This document shows positions 1-4,522 of a stretch of 5,336 nt of DNA, piece after piece. Made by a program: the position numbers and the translations under genes. Source of the DNA: Alphaproteobacteria bacterium. Lineage in GTDB: Bacteria; Pseudomonadota; Alphaproteobacteria; UBA828. The notes under the pieces are model-generated. The model ran no database searches. It was not told where the DNA came from and saw nothing but the letters and a program-made list of their open reading frames with translations. The stretch lies in NCBI GenBank assembly GCA_029937205.1, contig JAPYQV010000234.1, positions 1-5,336 of the forward strand. The letters are read 5' to 3'. Numbering within the stretch: the first letter of the stretch is position 1; the number at the start of each line of letters is the position of its first letter.

Positions 1-138
1 GAGCTGAACATGGGCCAGCTCTCCACAATCCTGCGCGACCGCTATCTGGTGCCGGCCGAATCCTTGAGCAAAGTGACCGGCAAACCGTTCCGCATTGTCG
101 AAATTGAAGACGGCATTCGTGCCGCTTTGGAGAAATAG
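1..138 (+). CDS. korA: 2-oxoacid:ferredoxin oxidoreductase alpha subunit, C-terminal end (partial)
   Basis: The first 45 codons of the window are open in frame 1 and end at TAG 136-138; the start lies outside the window. The visible tail contains GQLSTILRDRYLVPAES and ends KPFRIVEIEDGIRAALEK. This resembles the C-terminus of KorA-type alpha subunits of two-subunit 2-oxoglutarate:ferredoxin oxidoreductases. In that family the alpha chain carries the CoA- and oxoacid-binding domains, and in many alphaproteobacteria the gamma domain is fused to its N-terminus; neither can be checked here. The stop is one base before the korB ATG, so the two are almost certainly co-transcribed and translationally coupled. 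The identification rests on this short tail plus the unmistakable korB partner. The substrate could be another 2-oxoacid. Confidence 0.82.
   Translation, partial: ELNMGQLSTILRDRYLVPAESLSKVTGKPFRIVEIEDGIRAALEK
129..132 (+). promoter_or_regulatory. Ribosome binding site of korB inside the korA end
   Basis: GGAG lies within the last korA codons, 7 nt before the ATG at 140. It selects this ATG over the in-frame ATG at 95, which lies well inside korA. The arrangement implies translational coupling. Confidence 0.7.
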
Positions 139-139
139 C

Positions 140-1171
140 ATGAACGACATTATCGCCGCGGCAGACCTCACGCCGAAGGATTTTACCTCGGATCAGGAAG
201 TTCGCTGGTGCCCGGGGTGCGGCGATTACGCGATTGTTAAATCCGTGCGCAAGGCGCTTGCCGAGATCGGCACCCCGACCGAGAAAGTGGTGTTTGTCTC
301 CGGCATCGGCTGCGCCGCGCGCTTTCCTTATTACATGGCGACCTATGGCTTCCACACCATCCACGGCCGCGCACCGGCCTTCGCCACCGGCGTCAAGCTG
401 GCCAATCCGGAGCTCGATGTCTGGGTCGTCGGCGGCGACGGCGACATGCTCTCGATCGGCGGCAATCACACGCTGCATGTGCTGAGGCGCAATGTCGATC
501 TCAATATCCTGTTGTTCAACAACGAGATCTACGGCCTGACCAAGGGGCAATATTCACCGACCTCGCGCGAAGGCACGCTATCGCCCTCGACGCCCATGGG
601 CTCGATCGATCACCCGGTCTCCGCCACCTCGTTTGCGCTCGGCGCCGGCGCGCGTTTCGTCGCCCGCTCGGTCGATACCGATCAAAAGCATATGCCGCTG
701 GTGCTCAAGCGTGCGCACCAACACAAGGGCGCGTCGTTCGTCGAAATTTTTCAGAACTGCATTGTCTATAATGACGCCACCTTCGCCGACTTTACCGAAC
801 GCGCGACAACGGCCGACACCCAGCTTCATGTCGAGCACGGCGAGCCGCTTATTTTCGGCAAAGAGCGCAACAAGGGCATTCGCGTCAACCACGACATCCT
901 CGACCTGGAAGTGGTGACTGTTGGCGAGAACGGCGTCACCATGGATGATGTGTTGGTGCACGACCAGACCAACCGCACGCTCGCCGGCTGGCTGGCGCGC
1001 ATGGAAACGCCGGAATATCCGGTCGCCATCGGCGTGCTTTATTGCGACCCGACGGAAAGCTATGAGACCGGCGTCCAGCGCCAGATTGAAGAGGCCAAGC
1101 AGAAGTCGCCCTCACAGGACCTCGACAGTCTGCTCAACAGCGGCCACACCTGGACCGTCGAGAAACACTGA
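140..1171 (+). CDS. korB: 2-oxoglutarate:ferredoxin oxidoreductase beta subunit
   Basis: 343 residues, the usual size for KorB. This subunit binds thiamine pyrophosphate (TPP) and one [4Fe-4S] cluster. With KorA it oxidatively decarboxylates 2-oxoglutarate with CoA to succinyl-CoA and CO2, passing electrons to ferredoxin in the cytoplasm; the enzyme can run in reverse in some organisms. Visible motifs: WCPGCGD (Cys24, Cys27), GIGC (Cys58) and QNC (Cys207), matching the four cluster ligands of the 2-oxoacid:ferredoxin oxidoreductase family. The TPP/Mg motif is GGDGD at 98-102 followed by NNEIYGLTKGQYSPTS from 127. The C-terminal part (about 220-343) is the extension typical of KorB. The start at 140 is chosen for its Shine-Dalgarno and because upstream codons overlap korA. 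No defect is seen. The exact 2-oxoacid used is inferred from the family and not shown by the sequence. Confidence 0.95.
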   Translation: MNDIIAAADLTPKDFTSDQEVRWCPGCGDYAIVKSVRKALAEIGTPTEKVVFVSGIGCAARFPYYMATYGFHTIHGRAPAFATGVKLANPELDVWVVGGDGDMLSIGGNHTLHVLRRNVDLNILLFNNEIYGLTKGQYSPTSREGTLSPSTPMGSIDHPVSATSFALGAGARFVARSVDTDQKHMPLVLKRAHQHKGASFVEIFQNCIVYNDATFADFTERATTADTQLHVEHGEPLIFGKERNKGIRVNHDILDLEVVTVGENGVTMDDVLVHDQTNRTLAGWLARMETPEYPVAIGVLYCDPTESYETGVQRQIEEAKQKSPSQDLDSLLNSGHTWTVEKH

Positions 1172-1180
1172 TTAATTGAC

Positions 1181-1252
1181 CCCTCAAACACCGGGCGGGC
1201 GCATCCGCGCCACATGAATCACTGGTGGCTACCTCGTATTAACTTGGGCGCG
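1181..1252. repeat. Hairpin-bearing intergenic repeat, copy 1
   Basis: First of three diverged direct copies in the korB-Sel1 intergenic region. It starts CCCTCAAACACCGGGCGG and ends near AACTTGGGCGCG. By hand alignment it matches copy 2 at 59 of 72 positions. It contains a 5-bp stem with a 4-nt loop, GGCGC-ATCC-GCGCC at 1198-1211. It starts 9 bp after the korB stop. There is no T-tract after the hairpin, so it is not a standard intrinsic terminator. Confidence 0.75.
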
Positions 1253-1271
1253 CGGTCTCTCTTTTAAGAAG

Positions 1272-1343
1272 CCCTCAAACGCCGGGCGGACGCATCCGCG
1301 TCATGTGATTCCTTGGGGACTACCTCGCATTAACTCGGGCGCA
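1272..1343. repeat. Hairpin-bearing intergenic repeat, copy 2
   Basis: Second copy, beginning 91 bp after the start of copy 1 and separated from it by a 19-bp unrelated spacer. Its hairpin is GACGC-ATCC-GCGTC at 1289-1302. Relative to copy 1 the second stem base pair changes from G-C to A-T on both sides, so pairing is kept. Confidence 0.75.
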
Positions 1344-1355
1344 CATATTTAATGT

Positions 1356-1404
1356 CCCTCAAGCGCCGGGTGGCCACGTCCGTGGCCTAGGCTTGGCACG
1401 CTTG
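1356..1404. repeat. Hairpin-bearing intergenic repeat, copy 3 (shorter, diverged)
   Basis: Third copy, matching the others mainly over its first 20 to 30 bases (CCCTCAAGCGCCGGGTGG). Its hairpin is GGCCAC-GTCC-GTGGCC at 1372-1387, a 6-bp stem of different sequence but still perfectly paired. An outer pair of arms, CAAGCG at 1360-1365 and CGCTTG at 1399-1404, encloses it. The second half of the unit seen in copies 1 and 2 (ending TTAACTYGGGCG) is absent. Confidence 0.6.
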
Positions 1405-1427
1405 CCGGAATGCATGATGCATTCCGG
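1405..1427. repeat. 23-bp palindrome (11-bp arms, 1-bp centre)
   Basis: The left arm CCGGAATGCAT and right arm ATGCATTCCGG are exact reverse complements around one G. As RNA it could fold into a 9-bp stem with a 5-nt loop. No T-tract follows on either strand, which argues against an intrinsic terminator. The near-perfect symmetry at the DNA level would also suit a dimeric repressor site. It lies about 107 bp before the Sel1 gene and abuts repeat copy 3. Function unknown. Confidence 0.7.
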
Positions 1428-1501
1428 TTGGTGGTGCCGCTTGCTTGGGGGGAGTATGCCGTTGCCCTGATTACGCGCTTACTGGCGGTAAACCTAGTTG
1501 T

Positions 1502-1510
1502 TGCTAGAAT
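1502..1510 (+). promoter_or_regulatory. Putative extended -10 promoter of the Sel1 gene
   Basis: TGCTAGAAT fits the extended -10 pattern TGnTAnAAT (five of six to TATAAT). No good -35 is seen at 16 to 18 bp, which is tolerated in extended -10 promoters. Transcription would start near 1517, giving a leader of about 17 nt that still includes the ribosome site GGGGGA at 1521-1526. Confidence 0.4.
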
Positions 1511-1533
1511 GGCCGGACGTGGGGGATGGGGAT

Positions 1534-2340
1534 ATGCGCACAACCATCAAGGCCGTTATTGCCGCCTTTTTATTCTTCACCGCCGCTCTTGCGGTGGGGG
1601 TGGCGCTGGCGGATGCTTTCGAAGATGGGCGGACGGCCTACAAGCGCGGCGATTATGCGGCGGCGGTGAAAGAATGGCGGCCGCTGGCTGAGGCCGGCGA
1701 TGCGGAGGTGCAGTTCTATCTCGGCACCATGTATGGCCACGGCCGGGGCGTGGCGCAGGATGATGCCAAGGCGGTGAGTTGGTACCGCAAGGCGGCAGAT
1801 CAGCGGCTCGCCATGGCCGAGCTTAATCTCGGCATCATGTATGAAAACGGGCTTGGCGTGGCGCGGGATTACAGCGCCGCAGCAGAGTGGTTCCGCCGCG
1901 CCGCCGGGCAGGGCGACGGCGAGGCTCAGTACCATCTCGGCACCCTTTACGGCCACGGCCAGGGCGTGCCGCAGGATGACGGCGAAGCACTGAAACTGTA
2001 CCGCCAGGCCGCCGATCAGGGCCTCGCCAAGGCGCAACACGATGTCGGCGCGATGTATGTGGCTGGTCTCGGCGTGGCACGGGATGATGGCGAAGCGGCA
2101 GCATGGTTCCGGCGCGCCGCCGAGCAGGGCTATCGCCCGGCGCAATACAAACTCGGCACACTCTACGCCGCCGGCCAAGGTGTTACGCGTGACCATGTCC
2201 TCGCCCATATGTGGTGGAGCCTCTCGGCGCGCCAGGGAAATCGCAAGGCGCGCGAAGCGCGCGACGATGTGGAGCGCCTGATGACCGATACGATGATCGA
2301 GGAAGCGGAAGAACTGGCGCGCCGCTGGCAAGCCAAATAA
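1534..2340 (+). CDS. Secreted Sel1-repeat (TPR-like) protein
   Basis: 268 residues. The N-terminus has a Sec signal peptide: MRTTIK, then a hydrophobic stretch at about 7-25, with likely cleavage after ALA at 26. The mature protein is almost entirely Sel1-like repeats of 36 residues starting near 57, 93, 129, 165 and 201. Each carries the family pattern of LGxxYxxGxGVxxD followed by AxxWxRxAAxQG. A helical C-terminal cap (236-268) ends ELARRWQAK. Sel1 repeats are solenoid scaffolds that bind proteins or peptidoglycan-linked partners; no enzymatic role is expected and the partner is unknown. ATG 1534 is chosen because GGGGGA lies 7 nt upstream and the signal peptide starts there; an in-frame TTG at 1498 would add 12 residues before the signal and falls upstream of the likely transcript start. 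The dioxygenase-like gene follows after 36 bp and is probably co-transcribed. Confidence 0.9.
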   Translation: MRTTIKAVIAAFLFFTAALAVGVALADAFEDGRTAYKRGDYAAAVKEWRPLAEAGDAEVQFYLGTMYGHGRGVAQDDAKAVSWYRKAADQRLAMAELNLGIMYENGLGVARDYSAAAEWFRRAAGQGDGEAQYHLGTLYGHGQGVPQDDGEALKLYRQAADQGLAKAQHDVGAMYVAGLGVARDDGEAAAWFRRAAEQGYRPAQYKLGTLYAAGQGVTRDHVLAHMWWSLSARQGNRKAREARDDVERLMTDTMIEEAEELARRWQAK

Positions 2341-2359
2341 CCGGCTGAAGCGGGACGGC

Positions 2360-2365
2360 AAGGAG
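2360..2365 (+). promoter_or_regulatory. Ribosome binding site of the dioxygenase-like gene
   Basis: AAGGAG is a strong Shine-Dalgarno. It is 11 nt from ATG 2377, slightly long, but only 2 nt from GTG 2368 and it overlaps GTG 2365. Those two GTG codons are therefore poor starts. Confidence 0.6.
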
Positions 2366-2376
2366 TGGTGCAGGCT

Positions 2377-3057
2377 ATGACAGGCAAGAACGGCAATATT
2401 TCCCGCCGCCGCATTCTTCGGTCCGTAACCGCCGCCGCCGGGCTCGCCGCCGCGCTGCCGCTTGGGCCAGCCATGGCCGGCCTTCTTCTGCCGACGCCAC
2501 GCCAAGGCGTGGGGCCATTTTACCCGCAGACGAAGCCGCTCGATCAGGACAATGACCTCACTCGGGTTCAGGGCAGATCGGGCCGCGCCGAGGGGCGGTT
2601 GATCGAGCTTATGGGGCGGGTTTTCGATTCCGCTGGCGCGGCCGTCCCAGATGCGCGGGTCGAAATTTGGCAGGCCAACAGCCAGGGCCGCTACGATCAT
2701 CTGGGAGACCGGCGCGATGTGCCGCTCGATGCCAACTTTCAAGGCTTCGGCCACGACATCACCAATGCGGCCGGCGCCTACCGTTTTCGCACCATTGAGC
2801 CGGCGCCCTACCCGGCGTCCAACAGCTGGATGCGGCCGCCGCATATTCATTTTGCCGTGCTCAGCCCGCGCTACGGGCGCTTTGTCACGCAGATGTATTT
2901 TGCCGGCAACCCGCTGAACGCCGAGGACTGGCTGCTCAATGGCATTTCCAATCCGAAGGCGCGCGCCCGCCTGATCGCCGCGATTGAGCCGCCGGCGCCG
3001 GAACTCGATCCGGATGCCTCGGTTGTGAAATTCGATATCGTGCTTACGCCGGCCTGA
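2377..3057 (+). CDS. Tat-exported intradiol ring-cleavage dioxygenase-like protein
   Basis: 226 residues, related to the catalytic (beta) chain of protocatechuate 3,4-dioxygenase and catechol 1,2-dioxygenases. These are non-haem Fe(III) enzymes that open catechols between the hydroxyls. The expected four ligands are visible: Tyr106 in QGRYDHL, Tyr145 in APYPAS, and His156 and His158 in RPPHIHF. The core beta-sandwich spans about 75-224, with the family signature GRVFDSAGAAVPDARVEIWQ at 80-99. Unlike classical cytoplasmic enzymes it opens with a twin-arginine signal: SRRRILRS at 9-16, a hydrophobic stretch at 17-33, and AMA near 32-34. It should therefore fold in the cytoplasm and be exported, perhaps with iron already loaded. 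No partner alpha subunit or aromatic-degradation genes are nearby, so the substrate is unknown. It follows the Sel1 gene by 36 bp and is convergent with the next gene, leaving only 9 bp between stops. Confidence 0.88.
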   Translation: MTGKNGNISRRRILRSVTAAAGLAAALPLGPAMAGLLLPTPRQGVGPFYPQTKPLDQDNDLTRVQGRSGRAEGRLIELMGRVFDSAGAAVPDARVEIWQANSQGRYDHLGDRRDVPLDANFQGFGHDITNAAGAYRFRTIEPAPYPASNSWMRPPHIHFAVLSPRYGRFVTQMYFAGNPLNAEDWLLNGISNPKARARLIAAIEPPAPELDPDASVVKFDIVLTPA

Positions 3058-3066
3058 TCGCCTGGC

Positions 3067-3429
3067 TTAGGAACCGGCCTCCGGCTCAAACTCAACCATG
3101 ACCTTCTGCCCTGCGCGGCAAATACGCAGACTTCGCGGCCCCAGGGTCTCGGCGCGCGAGACGCGGGCGAAAAACACGCTGAAGGTGGCGCAGCCCTCGA
3201 CCGTGCGGGATTTGGCGACCCGGATCACGACATCGTCGCCGCCCGGCGAACCGTCGCCGCGGATGGTGACCGGGCGGTAGCCTTGCGGGCTCGCCGCGAC
3301 GGCGGTGATCAGCCACTGGGCAAGTGGCCAGTGCTGCACGCGGTTCCAGAGATAATCGTCGATGCGGGATTCGGCGCAGGTGGCGCTGGCGGACAGCATA
3401 CAAAGACTGGCCAGGAATGCCGCTGACAT
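3067..3429 (-). CDS. Small exported protein of unknown function
   Basis: 120 residues; I do not recognise a family. It begins with a short signal-like segment (MSAAFLASLCMLSASATCAE) that could be cut near residue 16 or 19; the cysteines at 10 and 18 are not in a good lipobox. The mature part has a Trp-rich stretch, LWNRVQHWPLAQWLI, followed by a beta-rich region (VTIRGDG, VVIRVAKS, ATFSVFFARV, VMVEFEPEAG). Two mature cysteines (GCATF and RICRAG) could form a disulfide in the periplasm. The ATG at 3429 is preferred because starting at the next Met would remove the hydrophobic segment, but its G-rich ribosome site (3432-3437) is only 2 nt away. It lies 40 bp downstream of the broken Sel1 gene on the same strand and may share its transcript. 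Codon bias fits a real gene. Confidence 0.65.
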   Translation of the reverse strand: MSAAFLASLCMLSASATCAESRIDDYLWNRVQHWPLAQWLITAVAASPQGYRPVTIRGDGSPGGDDVVIRVAKSRTVEGCATFSVFFARVSRAETLGPRSLRICRAGQKVMVEFEPEAGS

Positions 3430-3469
3430 AGCCCCCCGCTTCAGCTATTCGATCGGCGCGGCGCCCAGT

Positions 3470-3936
3470 TTAGCCGTCGCCGAAATTACCGGCTTCGATC
3501 TCAAATTCATGGTTTTCCAGCCAGCGCGCCGCCATGCCCTCGGCCACGGCGATTTTCCCGGCGCTCAGGCTGCCAGTCATACTGGCGCAGTTCTCCAGCG
3601 CATCCGCGTTGCCGAGCTTGCCGGCGAGGGTGAACCACATATAGGCCTTGGTGAGATCGCGGATCACACCCCAGCCCTTGGCGTAATGGAAGCCGACCTG
3701 GCGCAGCGCAGCGCAGCGCCATCGCCACGCTGGCCAAGATGCAGATAACGGCGCAGCTGCTCTTTATAGCGGTTGCTGCCGCGCACCTCCTGGACAGCAC
3801 TCATGTCGCTCAAAACGTCGATGACGACAGTCTTGGCCGGGCTCAGGGCCGACGCGGCCCGCACAGCGGGCGCGGCCGTTACGACCAGCCCGGCAACGAC
3901 AAGCGAGGATATGGCGGCGATAAGAATTCTGTTCAT
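3470..3936 (-). pseudogene. Short secreted Sel1-repeat protein, frameshifted by a 5-bp repeat unit
   Basis: As read, translation from ATG 3936 gives 90 residues ending at 3664; the rest of the gene continues in another frame to TAA at 3470-3472. The break falls in a (GCTGC)3 tract at 3701-3719. Deleting one unit gives a continuous 153-residue protein reading GDGAALRQVGFHYAKGWGV across the joint, a normal Sel1 repeat. Features of the restored protein: Sec signal at 1-27 (MNRIL, hydrophobic core, AVRA), a linker to about 70, one Sel1 repeat at about 73-108 with AYMWFTLAGKLGN, and a helical C-terminal cap ending AARWLEN. The cap resembles that of the plus-strand Sel1 protein, so they are probably distant paralogs. 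The ribosome site is weak. It could be a real pseudogene, a reversible slippage switch, or a sequencing or assembly error. Confidence 0.85.
3701..3719. repeat. Pentanucleotide tandem tract (GCGCA on +, GCTGC on -)
   Basis: Three full GCGCA units at 3701-3715 plus a partial fourth, GCGC. With two full units the minus-strand Sel1 gene is in frame; with three it is out of frame. Five is not a multiple of three, so each gain or loss of one unit shifts the frame. Confidence 0.85.
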
Positions 3937-3984
3937 AACACCAACATAATGTCGCGTCCGGCGGATTACAGTGACTCTTCACAC

Positions 3985-4012
3985 ATTGTTGATAATTAAA
4001 TTGCGCTGGCAA
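3985..4012 (-). promoter_or_regulatory. Weak candidate promoter for the minus-strand Sel1 gene
   Basis: On the minus strand TTGCCA (4012-4007) and AACAAT (3990-3985) are spaced by 16 bp inside the AT-rich part of the 92-bp gap before the gene. Each is an imperfect match to -35 and -10 consensus. No intrinsic terminator is seen between the SnoaL-like gene and this site, so read-through from upstream is equally possible. Confidence 0.22.
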
Positions 4013-4028
4013 ACGAGCGCGAACTGCC

Positions 4029-4451
4029 TTACTCCGCGCGCCGCGTTGCGCTGTCGTCCCACGCCCAACCGACCTGCGCGGTATCCTCAAACACCTCCCA
4101 GAACTGGATTTTTCCGCCTGAGATGCGGAAATACCAGAAGGTATCCTGTTTGATGAAGCGGTCGGTGCGTTTGGCGCGCGAGGTCTCGTTGATTAGCACG
4201 CCGACATGCTCGCCCTCGCCGAACATCACTTTTACGGTGTGATCGCGAATCTCGAGATATTCGCCAAAGAGCGTAAACGCCTGCAGGATCGATGCCTTGC
4301 CTTCGAAGCGGCCGTTGAACGGCACCTGGGGCGGGCCCGGTGTGAACATCACCGCATCCTCGGCCATCAGCCCGATCATGGTCTCGCCGTCGCCCGCCGC
4401 AATGGCGGCGAGAAATTCTTTGACGATATCTTTTGGCTCGGTATTGCTCAT
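4029..4451 (-). CDS. SnoaL/NTF2-like protein (ketosteroid-isomerase fold)
   Basis: 140 residues, the usual size of a single NTF2-like cone domain. Visible family features are an N-terminal helix IVKEFLAAIAAGD (9-21), LMAEDAVMFTPG (28-39) and FEGKASILQAF (49-59). Then come the strands TVKVMFGEGEHVGVLI, the FWYFRISGGKIQFWEVFED segment (105-123) and a charged tail. The fold serves many roles: isomerases, cyclases, dehydratases and non-catalytic binding domains. Nothing here fixes the substrate. There is no signal peptide, so it is probably cytoplasmic. ATG 4451 is chosen because GGGGGA (4466-4461) sits 9 nt upstream; a TTG at 4526 would add 25 residues of poor sequence and overlap the preceding gene. 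It is 71 bp downstream of the sulfotransferase-like gene on the same strand. Confidence 0.85.
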   Translation of the reverse strand: MSNTEPKDIVKEFLAAIAAGDGETMIGLMAEDAVMFTPGPPQVPFNGRFEGKASILQAFTLFGEYLEIRDHTVKVMFGEGEHVGVLINETSRAKRTDRFIKQDTFWYFRISGGKIQFWEVFEDTAQVGWAWDDSATRRAE

Positions 4452-4460
4452 GCCGTTGTT

Positions 4461-4466
4461 TCCCCC
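4461..4466 (-). promoter_or_regulatory. Ribosome binding site of the SnoaL-like gene
   Basis: GGGGGA on the minus strand, 9 nt before ATG 4451. It decides this start over the longer TTG-initiated frame from 4526. Confidence 0.55.
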
Positions 4467-4522
4467 GGTGCGCTGTTGTGGAGCGCCGAGCTTGCACGGA
4501 GAGGCTGCGCGTCGCAAGGCGC

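Noticed and set aside
95..139. Longer korB starting at ATG 95
   Set aside because: The added 15 codons overlap korA in another frame, whereas ATG 140 has a good ribosome site and gives the family-typical length.
1181..1404. CRISPR array or simple tandem repeat
   Set aside because: There are only three diverged copies of unequal length with related sequence filling most of the interval; no short constant repeat with unique spacers.
1198..1427. Intrinsic terminator of korB
   Set aside because: Several hairpins are present, but none is followed by a run of T on the plus strand.
1479..1491. Short inverted repeat TTAC-N5-GTAA just before the Sel1 promoter
   Set aside because: Four-base arms are expected by chance; not enough to call an operator.
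1570..2850. Long open frame of 426 codons on the minus strand, antisense to the Sel1 and dioxygenase genes
   Set aside because: It spans two well-supported plus-strand genes and reads as a mirror of the Sel1 repeats. Long antisense frames are expected in GC-rich DNA with strong third-position bias.
3048..3078. Bidirectional terminator between the two convergent genes (GCCGG and CCGGC arms)
   Set aside because: The arms are only 5 bp with a loop of about 21 nt, lie partly in coding sequence, and have no T-tract.
3933..3947. Tiny upstream frame (ATG TTG GTG TTA TGA) overlapping the start of the minus-strand Sel1 gene
   Set aside because: Four residues with no ribosome site; the overlap is probably coincidental, although it could couple translation.
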